Shown here piece by piece: positions 23,569-35,003 of a DNA stretch of 64,000 nucleotides. Each line of letters begins with the position of its first letter. Position 1 is the first letter of the stretch. Source of the stretch: CADEEX01 sp964577955 (GTDB taxonomy: Bacteria > Acidobacteriota > Vicinamibacteria > Vicinamibacterales > CAVVIG01); the NCBI GenBank assembly GCA_964577955.1, contig CAZOAZ010000006.1:62001-126000 (forward strand), in the 5' to 3' direction. The translations under genes were made by a program, and so were the position numbers. A model generated the notes under the pieces. The model searched no databases and had not been told where the DNA came from. It saw nothing but the letters and a program-made list of their open reading frames with translations.

Positions 23569-24330
23569 CTAGTGGCCTGACCACGAGAGTTCCGCAGCCT
23601 CGCGGCGACGCAATGCCCGCGCGTAGACGAGAAACGACCGGCTGCCACGTGAATCCAGATCCGGCAGACGCTCGAAGCCGTGATGGCGATAGAGCCGCTG
23701 CGCGTCGACCATCGGCGGCTGCGTCCAGAGAATCATCCGCGACGCGCCGTCGCGTTCCGCCGCCGCAATGGCGGCGCGAACCAGCGCCGTCCCGACACCT
23801 CCGCGTCGCCTCGCGGAGCGAACGGCGAGCAGATGCATTTCGACGTCGCCGTCGCCGGCCAGGCGCCGCGCCGGTGAATCCGACGGCACGACGATAACCA
23901 TGCCGGCAAGCGCGCCTTGCGCGTCGGTCGCCACCAGCGTCTCGCCGCGCGCACGTACGCTCGCGGCGGCAAAGGCATCCGCCGCGACGGACGGCTCGGT
24001 GAAACCGCCGCCGACGTAGACGTCCTGCAGCAACCCTTCAAGCTCCGCGTCGGTCACTGCGGACGACGAGAGCGGCGCAACCGTGAAACGGCCGCTGGCG
24101 TGTTTGGGATTAAAAACCCGCTGAGTGGATGCCGGGTACTTCGCCAGCTTGTCTGATGGCCGGCGCGGACGGGCGACGAGTTCGCCGCCGCAATTCGGAC
24201 AGCGGCCACTCAGCACGCGCTCGGCGCAGGTTCGGCAAAACGTACACTCGAACGAGCAGATCAGTGCGGCGGTGGAATCCGGCGGCAGATCGCGGTCACA
24301 GCATTCGCAATTCGGTCTGAGCTGCAGCAT
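23569..24330 (-). CDS. DUF1272 zinc-binding domain fused to GNAT acetyltransferase
   Basis: Protein of 253 residues. Residues 1-60 are DUF1272: LRPNCECCDRDLPPDS, CSFECTFCRTCAERVL and CPNCGGELV, with eight Cys suited to bind two zinc ions. Residues about 80-250 are a GNAT domain with RSARRRGGVGTALVRAAI as the acetyl-CoA loop and AQRLYRHHGFERL at the end. DUF1272 usually occurs as a short stand-alone protein, so this is a fusion. Cytosolic; substrate unknown. Confidence 0.85.
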   Translation of the reverse strand: MLQLRPNCECCDRDLPPDSTAALICSFECTFCRTCAERVLSGRCPNCGGELVARPRRPSDKLAKYPASTQRVFNPKHASGRFTVAPLSSSAVTDAELEGLLQDVYVGGGFTEPSVAADAFAAASVRARGETLVATDAQGALAGMVIVVPSDSPARRLAGDGDVEMHLLAVRSARRRGGVGTALVRAAIAAAERDGASRMILWTQPPMVDAQRLYRHHGFERLPDLDSRGSRSFLVYARALRRREAAELSWSGH

Positions 24331-24346
24331 GGTCGGCGACGACTAA

Positions 24347-24405
24347 CCCCCAGTCCCCAGTCCCCAGTCCCCAGTCCCTAGTCCAGTCCCCAGTCCCTAG
24401 TCTAG
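24347..24405. repeat. CCCCAGT heptamer array
   Basis: About eight copies of CCCCAGT/CCCTAGT in tandem, running into the end of the cupin_5 frame and supplying its TAG stop. Confidence 0.85.
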
Positions 24406-24890
24406 TGCGAGGAAGACAGTCAGGTCCGTGTGGTGGCGGCGCAGCTGATCAGCCCGCGCGTCACTCGTCCGAAGCATTTCGAAGTCTTCGAACTCGAACC
24501 CCGGACCGACCGTGCAGCCGACCAGCGTGTAGTCGCCGGTCGTTCGCGCCGCCTGCCAGCGTCCGGCGGGCACGACGTGGACGGGTTGACGCTGGCCCTC
24601 GGACGGTCCGAGCGCGAGGCGCGTCACATCCTCGAAGCCGTCCGCGGCCGTGAGAAGTTCGAGCGGGTCGCCCTCGTAGAAATGCCACACTTCGTCCGAC
24701 GCCACACGGTGCCAGCAACTGATTTCACCGAAAGCGAGCAGGAAGTAGATCGTCGTGAGCGCGGATCGGGCGGCCGCTGATCGAGCGGCTGAACATCGGA
24801 CGCCGACCGGAAGATCTGCCGATAGTGACCACCCTCGGGATGCGGCTGCAGCCCCAGCGCGGCGATCAGTTCAGCGGCGCGCGGACGCAC
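24397..24890 (-). pseudogene. Cupin_5 (DUF985) gene broken by a frameshift
   Basis: Two overlapping frames make one cupin_5 protein. The first (from GTG 24890) gives MRPRAAELIAALGLQPHPEG and GHYRQIFRSAS. The second continues RSALTTIYFLLAFGEISCWH, then RVASDEVWHFYEGDP and VVPAGRWQAA. The shift falls around 24765-24800, between FRSASDVQ and RSALTTIY. This is either a real mutation or an assembly error. The start directly abuts the PSD1 gene stop. Confidence 0.7.
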
Positions 24891-27955
<3,065 letters not shown>

Positions 27956-27959
<4 letters not shown>

Positions 27960-29368
27960 GCCAGGATCCCCTTCACGACGGTGCCGAAGTTGTCGGTGAG
28001 GCGGAAGTCGCGGCCGTTGTAGCGATACGTCAGCTTCGTGTGATCGAAGCCGATCAGGTGCAGCACGGTCGCGTGCAGATCGTGAATCTGCACCGGATCC
28101 TTCACGGCCTTGGCGCCGAATTCGTCGGTCGAACCGTAGACCGTTCCTCCCTTCACGCCGCCGCCAGCCAGCCACACACTGAAGGCCTTGTTGTTGTGAT
28201 CCCGCCCTGGGTTGTCGTTGCCGTTCTGATCGCGCGTGACCGTGCGGCCGAATTCACCGCCCCAGATGACCAGCGTGCTATCCAGCAGCCCGCGCTGCTT
28301 CAGATCCGCCAGCAGCGCCGCCGCCGGCTTGTCGATTTCCGCCGCGCTCGCCGGCAGCCGATCTTCGATGTCCTGATGATGGTCCCAGCCGCCGGCCCAG
28401 ACCTGCACGAATCGGACGCCGCGCTCGACGAGCCGTCGCGCGATCATCAGCTGCTTGCCCTGCGGCGAATCGCCGTAGAGCGTGTGAATGCTTTGCGGCT
28501 CCTTCGACACGTCAAACGCATCGGTCGCTTCGATTTGCATGCGATACGCCATCTCGAACGACTGGATGCGCGCCTCGAGTTGCGGATCGGGCGACAGGCC
28601 GCCCTGGGCCGCATTCAGCTTCTGGACGAGATCCAGCTCGCGGCGCTGTTCCTCGCGGCCGAGATACTCGTTGCGGATGTTCGGGAGCATCCCGTCGATC
28701 GTCGGCGCGGCGGTGTTGATGTTGGTCGCCTGCAGATCGCCGGGCAGGAAGGCCGAACCCCAGTTGAGTGAACCGCCCGGCGGCATCGCGCCGCCCGGCC
28801 GGAGCGCAATGTAGCCCGGCATGTTCTCGTTGGCGCTGCCGAGACCGTAGAGCGCCCACGCGCCCATGCTCGGCTTCGCCATCCGCAGCGATCCGGTGTT
28901 CATCATCACCGTCGCCACGTCGTGGGCCGGGATGTCGGTCTGCATCGACCGAATCACCGCGAGATCGTCGACGTGCGCGGCGATGTTCGAGAACACTTCA
29001 CTGACTTCGATGCCCGACGTCCCGTACTTCGCAAACTTGAACGGCGACGCCATCGCGACGCCCGACAGGCCCGGCAGCTTCTTCTCGTCGTACTTCGTCA
29101 GCTCCGGCTTCGGATCCCAGGTGTCCACCTGCGACGGCGCGCCTTGCGCAAAGATGTGAATGACATGCTTGGCCCTTGCCGGGAAGTGCGTCGCCTTGAC
29201 GAGTCCGGCCGGCCCGCCCTGCGCGGTCACGGCCGCCAGCAGATCCTCCGACAGCAAACTGGCGAGCCCGAGGGCACCCAGCCCCATGCCCGATCGGGCC
29301 AGAAACTGACGACGTGAGGTCAGCGCCTCACTCGGCCGCAAACGGTTGTGGCACAGACAGTCTTTCAT
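27956..29368 (-). CDS. DUF1501 sulfatase-like protein with Tat signal
   Basis: Alkaline-phosphatase-fold DUF1501 protein of 470 residues. A twin-arginine motif SRRQFLARSG near residue 18 precedes a hydrophobic stretch, so it is exported folded. Internal landmarks: HVIHIFAQGAPSQVDTWDPK, DHHQDIEDRLP, VIWGGEFGRT and GRDHNNKAFSVWLAGGG. It is the first gene of a two-gene operon with PSD1, the usual partner. Substrate not established for the family. Confidence 0.9.
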
Positions 29369-29374
29369 GCCTAC

Positions 29375-29403
29375 CTCGGTGGTGTCCGCCTTTAGGCGGA
29401 TTG
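29375..29403. repeat. TCCGCCTTTAGGCGGATTG hairpin
   Basis: Perfect inverted repeat TCCGCC/GGCGGA with a TTTA loop just upstream of the DUF1501 gene, related in style to the TCCGGCTTTAGCCGGA repeats. Confidence 0.6.
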
Positions 29404-29507
29404 CAGAGCCCGGATGATCGCAAATCCGTGACGGGGAACCAAGAGAGATATCGGCCCGTCGCGTTCATTAGACCGGCCGGATGGATCGGAAGGAAGATCG
29501 CGCTGAT

Positions 29508-29533
29508 CGGACAGGCTGAAGCCTGTCCCTACC
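29508..29533 (-). repeat. REP element (copy 7), supplies a stop codon
   Basis: 26-bp copy whose GTAG head provides the TAG stop of the SelW-like gene at 29529-29531. Confidence 0.85.
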
Positions 29534-29816
29534 GCTCCTCGGACGTGCGGTCGACGTGACCCAGATCCCGGTCCGGGCTGACCACATCGCGCACCAGCTG
29601 TTTCAGCTCGCTGATTTCAGGAAACCGCCCGCGTTCCTTGCGGGACCAGACCAGGGTGTCGTCGACGCGGACTTCGAAGATCCCGCCCACGCCCTTGGTC
29701 AACGACACCGACGCCAGTTCCTCGTCGAATGTCGTCATCAGTTCCTGCGCCATCCAGGCGGCGCGCAAGAGCCAGCGGCACTGGGTGCAATACGTGATGG
29801 TGGCGTGGTGGGTCAT
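29529..29816 (-). CDS. SelW/SelT-like Rdx-family protein
   Basis: Small thioredoxin-fold protein of the Rdx/SelW group, 95 residues. The redox motif CTQC sits in ITYCTQCRWLLRAAWMAQEL near the N-terminus, with Cys in place of selenocysteine. GGIFEVRVDDTLVWSRKERG and FPEISELKQLVRD complete the fold. Likely a cytosolic thiol-redox protein. The start at MTHHATI is chosen because the longer frame reads through the GCCGGGT array. The stop codon is part of a REP element. Confidence 0.88.
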   Translation of the reverse strand: MTHHATITYCTQCRWLLRAAWMAQELMTTFDEELASVSLTKGVGGIFEVRVDDTLVWSRKERGRFPEISELKQLVRDVVSPDRDLGHVDRTSEER

Positions 29817-29817
29817 T

Positions 29818-29864
29818 CGGTTCCGGGTGCCGGGTGCCGGGTGCCGGGTGCCGGGTTCCGGTTC
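29818..29864. repeat. GCCGGGT heptamer array 3
   Basis: About six tandem GCCGGGT/TTCCGGGT units between the SelW-like start and the next gene's stop. Confidence 0.8.
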
Positions 29865-29869
29865 AGGGT

Positions 29870-30355
29870 TCAACGAAGTTTGGGAACGCCGATCTTGGCG
29901 AGCGCCGTCAGTCCCGCGCGCACTTTCGCGCTCGTCGCCGGACTGCTCTCGCCAATCCACATCGTCAAACTCTTGCTGCCGGTGCGGACGACGAGGCGAT
30001 CGCCCCAGAAGAAGGCTTCATCGCCAAGGCCGGCAATCGGTTCGAGCTTGTCGCCGGAATCGGTGAGGAGCTTCTTGAACTCGTCGAACTGTTTCTTCGG
30101 GTTGTTCGAGTTGACGGCAACCGTCAGGCTGCCGCGCGCGCCGGAGTAGAAACAGGTGCTGACCCCGGGCTCGGACTGCCGCGGCCGTGCGCGTCCGAAG
30201 TCCTTGCGGTCCATCGCGCCGGTGATCTCGTCGATTGTGAACAGCTGACACGCGCTCGCGTCCATGTTCGGCGCGGATTGACGCTGGGCGGAGACCGCAG
30301 CGGTGCCCGCTCCAGCAAGAATCCCCGCGAGCAGCGTCAACTGAAAGATGCGCAA
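29870..30355 (-). CDS. Hypothetical secreted protein, DUF3558-like
   Basis: Exported protein of 161 residues with a signal peptide ending VSAQ. The mature part has SACQLFTIDEITGAM, then a second Cys in GVSTCFYSGARGSLTVAV and GLGDEAFFWGDRLVVRTGS. The Cys pair and the order resemble DUF3558-type lipoproteins or antitoxin-like inhibitors, but identity is not certain. The TTG start is chosen because GGGGAGGAATC lies immediately upstream, a strong ribosome site. No catalytic motif. Confidence 0.7.
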   Translation of the reverse strand: MRIFQLTLLAGILAGAGTAAVSAQRQSAPNMDASACQLFTIDEITGAMDRKDFGRARPRQSEPGVSTCFYSGARGSLTVAVNSNNPKKQFDEFKKLLTDSGDKLEPIAGLGDEAFFWGDRLVVRTGSKSLTMWIGESSPATSAKVRAGLTALAKIGVPKLR

Positions 30356-30368
30356 GATTCCTCCCCGC

Positions 30369-30779
30369 TCAACCGGCCGCCTTGTCCCAGTTCCAGCATA
30401 CTGCGGTCGCGAGCCACTGACCGGACGGCGCCTTCCGGAAACTGCAGAGCACCTTGCCGACATTGCTGATGTGCTGGCCGTTGACGTCGAGCGTGGCCGT
30501 GAACCGTGCGCGCAGTACCGCGACCCCGCCGGCGCCGTCAATCCATTCGACGGGCTGATCGAGTTCCGTGACCGGCGGAAAAGCATCGAACCAGTCCCGC
30601 AGCTCAGTGTGACCACGCAGGATCGGGTGATCGGCCGGCATGTACTGAATCTCCGGCGCACAGAGCGCCAAGAGCCTGGCCCAGTTGCGGGAACGAAGCG
30701 CCTGCGTCCAGTCGTGCACCATGTCGCGAAGCCGTTGATCGTCCGCCGCCGTGAGTCCGTGTTCGTTCGCCTGTGTCAT
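30369..30779 (-). CDS. SnoaL/NTF2-like protein
   Basis: Small NTF2-fold protein of 136 residues. It begins with a helix (DDQRLRDMVHDWTQALRSRN), then LLALCAPEIQYMPADHPILR, LRARFTATLDVNGQHISN and a C-terminal GQWLATAVCWNWDK strand. Similar proteins are polyketide cyclases or non-enzymatic binding domains. The second ATG is chosen since GGAGG sits 6 bases before it. Function unknown. Confidence 0.82.
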   Translation of the reverse strand: MTQANEHGLTAADDQRLRDMVHDWTQALRSRNWARLLALCAPEIQYMPADHPILRGHTELRDWFDAFPPVTELDQPVEWIDGAGGVAVLRARFTATLDVNGQHISNVGKVLCSFRKAPSGQWLATAVCWNWDKAAG

Positions 30780-30859
30780 GCGCGCCTCCATAACTGGCGA
30801 TCTTGCGCTTTCGACGGCTGGACTTGATGTAGGCGCCGTCTGACGCGATAAGAAAATCG

Positions 30860-30885
30860 CGGACAGGCTGAAGCCTGTCGCTACC
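30860..30885 (-). repeat. REP element (copy 8), supplies a stop codon
   Basis: 26-bp copy with one change (GTCGCTACC) whose GTAG head gives the TAG stop of the TIR-TPR gene. Confidence 0.82.
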
Positions 30886-31819
30886 GGCGGCTGCGGGCCT
30901 TCCAGTCCAGGACCATCTGCAAATCGTGGAGTGCCGCGGGATACGTCACACCGGCTTTTGCGGCCAGATCGATGGCGCGGCGGATGAAGAATTCAGCGGC
31001 ATCGAGATCCCGCTCGTAGAACAGGATGCTGCCCAGCCCGTTCAGCGCCGAGTAGTCGAAGGGATCGGCGAAAAGCGAGTCGTAGAAGCAGCGTTCGGCG
31101 CGAGCGAGCAGCGGGTCCTGCTGCGGCGGCCGGCCGGCGACGATCGCCGGCCACTGCTTCACCATGAAGGCGTTCTTGTGGTGATAGCCGGCGAGATTCA
31201 GGATCATCGCCTCGAGCGGCCACTTCCTCAGCGCCTTACGCATCGGCGTGTCGAGCGCGCGCTGCGCCTTCTGTGCGGCGGCACGATCGTTTCGCTGCAG
31301 CGGATCGGTCACGGTGGTCTGTCCGTTGGCCAGGTCGCGGATCGCCTGGTCGCGCGCGGCGTCCTGGCCAGCCATCCGAACCGGCACGTCGTTCGCGGCC
31401 GCCGGCGCTTCGCGCACCGCGCGGCGCAGCGGCTCGACCCAGCCCCGCGTCCGCGGTGCGATGTTCAAGAAGATGGTGTTCTGCAGAAAATACGGCAGCG
31501 GCGTCTTGTCGCAGACGCAGGCGACGACGAAGCGGTTGAGATGAAAGGCCGTGAGGATTTCCGCTGCGACCCAGCGGGATTTCGCCGCGGCCTTCGACCA
31601 GAGCAGCACCAGCGCTCGACTGTTCTTGATCGCGCCCTGCAGTTCCTGGCGCAGCAGCTGGCCGGCACGGATCTCTGAGCGGTCGAGCCAGACTGGCAGG
31701 CCGTCGTCCTCGAGCGCGCGCTCGATGCGTCCCGCCAGGTCCGCGTTCGCCGACGAGTGGCTGATGAATGCGGCTGCGGCGGGCCGGCGCCGCGCCGGCG
31801 CCGATCGTTTCTTGCTCAT
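30881..31819 (-). CDS. TIR-domain protein with TPR-like tail (TIR 2)
   Basis: Protein of 312 residues. A basic N-terminus is followed by a TIR domain (residues 15-130): AAFISHSSANADLAGRIERA, GLPVWLDRSEIRAGQLL, NSRALVLLWSKAAAKSRW and VAAEILTAF, with Glu in VAAEI as the candidate NADase residue. The C-terminal part has a repeat-like YSALNGLGSILFYERDLDAA helix pair, resembling a TPR. This is a plausible NAD-consuming effector of a bacterial immune or stress system. Downstream of three unknown genes; its stop is in a REP element. Confidence 0.86.
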   Translation of the reverse strand: MSKKRSAPARRRPAAAAFISHSSANADLAGRIERALEDDGLPVWLDRSEIRAGQLLRQELQGAIKNSRALVLLWSKAAAKSRWVAAEILTAFHLNRFVVACVCDKTPLPYFLQNTIFLNIAPRTRGWVEPLRRAVREAPAAANDVPVRMAGQDAARDQAIRDLANGQTTVTDPLQRNDRAAAQKAQRALDTPMRKALRKWPLEAMILNLAGYHHKNAFMVKQWPAIVAGRPPQQDPLLARAERCFYDSLFADPFDYSALNGLGSILFYERDLDAAEFFIRRAIDLAAKAGVTYPAALHDLQMVLDWKARSRR

Positions 31820-31910
31820 GCGTCACCTCGACCGTCTGCACCGCTCCGCGAACGGATCGCTACGCACAGCATACAAAGGGCGTCGTCGCCCGCGCCGAAC
31901 AGATCGTAGT

Positions 31911-31985
31911 AGCCATGCCAAGCTCGTGGAATCCGGCTTTAGCCGGATTCATGCGGCTCCGGCTGAAGCCGGAGCCCACGTACTG
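31911..31985. repeat. Double-hairpin repeat (family 2, copy 1)
   Basis: Two adjacent hairpins, GAATCCGGCTTTAGCCGGAT and GGCTCCGGCTGAAGCCGGAG, bounded by CGTGG and CCACG. It fills the gap between TIR 2 and the next gene. Copy 2 is at 62791-62903, with an insertion. Confidence 0.8.
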
Positions 31986-31994
31986 CCTGCTGCG

Positions 31995-32456
31995 CTAGCC
32001 GTCGGCGGGCGCCTCGAAATCGATTCGCGCCTGAGCGAATTGGCTCAACCAGACGGTCAGCGTCGCGCCGCGATCGGCCGCGGCGGCGTGGGCGACCATG
32101 GCCGCATTGAGATCCGCATACAAGTCGGCCGGCAGACGCAGCATGCTGCGCATCTGGCGAAGGACCGTGAGCGTGTCGGCCAGGCTCCGCCCGCCCGACG
32201 CGAGCTGCTGATGCAGGCGGCCGAGGAGCGCCTGCAGCACGCCGGCGGGAGGCGGCTCGGTCACGAGCGGCCAGAGCGCGTGACGGAGCTCGCTCAAATC
32301 GTCTGGCGCCACCGAGACGAGATCAAAGAACGCCGGCGGCGGGCTCGGCTCCCGTTCGATGACCGCCGTCGCCCACTGTTGGACGACATCGCCGCGCACG
32401 AGACCGAGCAGCAGCGCCGTACGAAAGTACGTCGCCGCTTGCGCGTGGTTCATCAT
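31995..32456 (-). CDS. Unknown protein C of the TIR 2 neighbourhood
   Basis: Unrecognised protein of 153 residues, helical by appearance (HAQAATYFRTALLLGLVRGD, LLGRLHQQLASGGRSLADTL). No signal, no obvious catalytic residues. The start ATG at 32456 overlaps the upstream gene's TGA (ATGA), so the genes are translationally coupled; a second ATG follows at 32453. The longer open frame to 32579 is not needed. Next downstream is TIR 2 after a 175-bp gap containing repeats. Confidence 0.55.
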   Translation of the reverse strand: MMNHAQAATYFRTALLLGLVRGDVVQQWATAVIEREPSPPPAFFDLVSVAPDDLSELRHALWPLVTEPPPAGVLQALLGRLHQQLASGGRSLADTLTVLRQMRSMLRLPADLYADLNAAMVAHAAAADRGATLTVWLSQFAQARIDFEAPADG

Positions 32457-33211
32457 TGCGGCAAGGCACATGCGCCAGGCCATTTCGTCCACGACAGCGC
32501 CGACGGTTTGGACAACAGCAGCGACGTCGCATGAACGGGCCCCTCGAGTTTCATTCCCAGTCGATTGATCGCCACGCATTCATCGCTCGTGATCAGGCGG
32601 CCATTGCCGAACGGCCGGAACACCCGGACCCGAAACTCGTTCTTCTCGAACCGTCCCAAGAACATGATCTTGATCAGATCGTCAATCTCAAACTGCAAGG
32701 GATGCTGGGGAAATGCAAAACTCGAGTCGCGACTTTGAAGCGGCACTTCGGCCCGTTGCATCAGCTGCCACGGTATCGTGACCTTCACGCGGCCGCATGG
32801 CACGGCCGTCACCGCTCCGCATGCCAGCAGCAGTTCACGGTCACGGATAACTGAAAGTCCGACGCCCCCCGACTGTCGAGCACAGTGAAAGACATCGCCA
32901 GCTCTGAGCGCCGCGATCAGGCGCCTGTCCACCTTGAAGGCCGCAGCCGCGCAACACGCCAACGGCGGGTCAGTCGCCTCGAGGGTGATCCGGCTGCATG
33001 AAACTGAATCAAATTCACCACCAAGCGTCGTCACGTTCTCGCCGTCGGTTACGCGCATGGTGGGACTGAGTCCGACCAGACTAACAGGGCGTTTCGGCGC
33101 GGGCGGCTCGCCTTTCCAGTCCGCGGAACGCATGCAGCACTCGAAGCCATTGACGCCCGCGTCGTGCGGGACGATGCCCACATAATGAAACAGAGCATGA
33201 GGATGAAGCAT
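32453..33211 (-). CDS. Unknown protein B of the TIR 2 neighbourhood
   Basis: Unrecognised cytosolic protein, 252 residues, without signal or membrane segments. It is moderately Cys-rich (FECCMRSADW, LACCAAAAF) and has a beta-rich C-terminal half (VKVTIPWQLMQRAEV, KNEFRVRVFRPFGNGRLIT). No known domain recognised. It is coupled by overlap to protein C and lies about 40 bp after protein A, so the three form an operon. Confidence 0.6.
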   Translation of the reverse strand: MLHPHALFHYVGIVPHDAGVNGFECCMRSADWKGEPPAPKRPVSLVGLSPTMRVTDGENVTTLGGEFDSVSCSRITLEATDPPLACCAAAAFKVDRRLIAALRAGDVFHCARQSGGVGLSVIRDRELLLACGAVTAVPCGRVKVTIPWQLMQRAEVPLQSRDSSFAFPQHPLQFEIDDLIKIMFLGRFEKNEFRVRVFRPFGNGRLITSDECVAINRLGMKLEGPVHATSLLLSKPSALSWTKWPGACALPQ

Positions 33212-33251
33212 TTGGAGGCCGCCGGTCAGCGACCCAGGATCCTAGCCGGAT

Positions 33252-33959
33252 CTACATCGGTTCGTCGAAACCAGGACGTTTGAACGCCCTCGCGTGAGGG
33301 AACACCGTATCGACCAGCGCGCGCAAATCGTCCAGGCCTTCCGCCACCGAGATCGCGGCCGCGTCGTTGAGAATGCCGCCCAACAAGGTCCACGCCTGAG
33401 CGGAGCGATCGATCGACAGGAGCGCCACCTTCGCCGATCCGTTCCAGTCGCTCTGCAGCCGTTCTTCCAGCGTCAGATCGTCGTCTTCCAACGACTCCTG
33501 ACCGTGGAGCGCTCGCATCAGTTTGACTTCGATGAGGAACAGGTCCCAGCAGGCAACGGCAAACGCTTCGACGACGATCGGATCGGCGTGCTCGGCGAGC
33601 TCGCGATGCGCCTCGATCCACGCGAGCGCCGCCTGGGTGTGGGCATACGCGCGGCGTGACAGCGGATTCGCATCGATTTTGGCCTTCAGCTGTTCCCAGC
33701 CGCGCTGAAATTCGGCGATCTCCTCCGGGGTAGGTTCTTCCAGGTCGTCGGGTAGGAAGTGCCCGGCAGGCGGTTGCGTCGATGGCGGTTCGTCGGGATC
33801 GGCGGGGTCGCCAACCGCGAGCTCGATGCCGGCGCTCACGTCGCCGGTCATGGCGATGGCGGTGCGGCAGGCAAAGGCGGAGCAGCGCTCGGTGAACGGA
33901 CAGCGCTCGCACCAGCCGTCGCAGTACGCGGAGATGAAGTCGATGTACGGAGAAGCCAT
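33252..33959 (-). CDS. Unknown protein A with N-terminal cysteine cluster
   Basis: Unrecognised protein of 235 residues. Its first 35 residues hold a tight cysteine cluster, YCDGWCERCPFTERCSAFAC (C-x3-C-x2-C-x5-C-x4-C), likely to bind zinc or an iron-sulfur cluster. The rest is acidic and helical (WEQLKAKIDANPLSRRAYAH, WDLFLIEVKLMRALHGQ). The frame at 33226-33972 in another phase is a shadow. First gene of the cluster that ends in TIR 2. Confidence 0.65.
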   Translation of the reverse strand: MASPYIDFISAYCDGWCERCPFTERCSAFACRTAIAMTGDVSAGIELAVGDPADPDEPPSTQPPAGHFLPDDLEEPTPEEIAEFQRGWEQLKAKIDANPLSRRAYAHTQAALAWIEAHRELAEHADPIVVEAFAVACWDLFLIEVKLMRALHGQESLEDDDLTLEERLQSDWNGSAKVALLSIDRSAQAWTLLGGILNDAAAISVAEGLDDLRALVDTVFPHARAFKRPGFDEPM

Positions 33960-34046
33960 GCGGCTGCTTCAAGCAACCCGCTGGCCAGATCCTGATCGGA
34001 TTTGCAAATCACCGAGATCACTGAGGACACCGAGAGCCGATCGGCG

Positions 34047-34868
34047 TCACGGACGATCGGATGGCAACCAACTCTGAAGGCGCTCACCGACTTCTTGTGA
34101 CCTGGCCACGATGGTCAACTGGCTTTCCGAGCGCGCGGAGTACAGCCGGCCGCTGGCATGAACAACCTGCCCGCCGGCCTCGGTCAGGAGCAGCGCCGGC
34201 GCCGCGTGGTCCCAAGGCAACAGCCGATAGTAGACGACGAAGTCGTGGCGGCCGTTCAACGTATCGGTGTATTCAATCGCTGCGCAGCCTGACGAGGGAT
34301 CGAGCCGCGCGTACTGCGCCAGCGTGTGCTTCACCCGATCGCCAACGCCGTCCGGCATGTAGCGCGCGAGCACCGGCCCCGCGAGCCCGCCTTCGACGCC
34401 GTGCGCGGGAACCCGGATCCGCTGCCCATTGAGAAACGCGCCGCTGCCCGACTCGGCGACGTAGGTCTCGCGGCGCGCCGGCAGCACGACCCACGACGCT
34501 TGCGCATGTCCGGCCACGACATACGCGACCATGATGCCGAAGCCGTCGTGACCGCCCGCGAAGTTCTTCGTCCCGTCCACCGGATCGATGATCCACAGCG
34601 GCTGGTCGGATGAGATCAGGTTGATGAGATCGGACTGTTCGTACGTCGATTCTTCGCCGAGCACCGCCACGGACGGGGTGATCGCGGCAAACGCCTTGAT
34701 GAGATACGCCTCGACTTCGCGATCGGCAATCGTCACGAGGTCTTCGGGATCGCCGCCCTTGGCTTCGACCTCGTGCGCGGCAAGGCGAGCAAAGCGCGGC
34801 AGCACCAGCGTCCGCGCCGCCTCTTCAATCACCTCGGTGATGTCGGAAATGTGAAAAGTGTGTTTCAA
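34047..34868 (-). CDS. Inositol-monophosphatase-family phosphatase
   Basis: Mg-dependent phosphatase fold (inositol monophosphatase/CysQ/SuhB group), 273 residues. Metal motifs: VAVLGEEST (Glu), WIIDPVDGTKNFAGG (two Asp) and LPWDHAAPALLL (Asp). Substrate could be an inositol, histidinol or 3'-phosphoadenosine phosphate; not decidable here. The TTG start (LKHTFHISDI) is chosen because GGAG precedes it by 5 bases and the upstream extension translates a CCTTGAACC repeat. Confidence 0.87.
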   Translation of the reverse strand: MKHTFHISDITEVIEEAARTLVLPRFARLAAHEVEAKGGDPEDLVTIADREVEAYLIKAFAAITPSVAVLGEESTYEQSDLINLISSDQPLWIIDPVDGTKNFAGGHDGFGIMVAYVVAGHAQASWVVLPARRETYVAESGSGAFLNGQRIRVPAHGVEGGLAGPVLARYMPDGVGDRVKHTLAQYARLDPSSGCAAIEYTDTLNGRHDFVVYYRLLPWDHAAPALLLTEAGGQVVHASGRLYSARSESQLTIVARSQEVGERLQSWLPSDRP

Positions 34869-34945
34869 GCGACTCCGAAACTGAACCCGGACCTTGAACC
34901 TTGAACCGTGCACCTAGAACCACCAGCTATTATGGTCCGTGTACT

Positions 34946-34974
34946 TTGGCAGTATCCTTAGAGGCTCTTAGAAT
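34946..34974 (+). promoter_or_regulatory. Sigma-70-type promoter of the PEBP gene
   Basis: TTGGCA (-35, 34946-34951) and TAGAAT (-10, 34969-34974) separated by exactly 17 bp, each one base from consensus. About 30 bp before the PEBP start. The clearest promoter in the window. Confidence 0.75.
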
Positions 34975-35003
34975 CGCACCACCGACTGGAATGGAGACAC
35001 TTC

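Noticed and set aside
33226..33972. Alternative frame over protein A
   Set aside because: Arg/His-rich without structure; the 33252-33959 frame has balanced composition and the Cys cluster.
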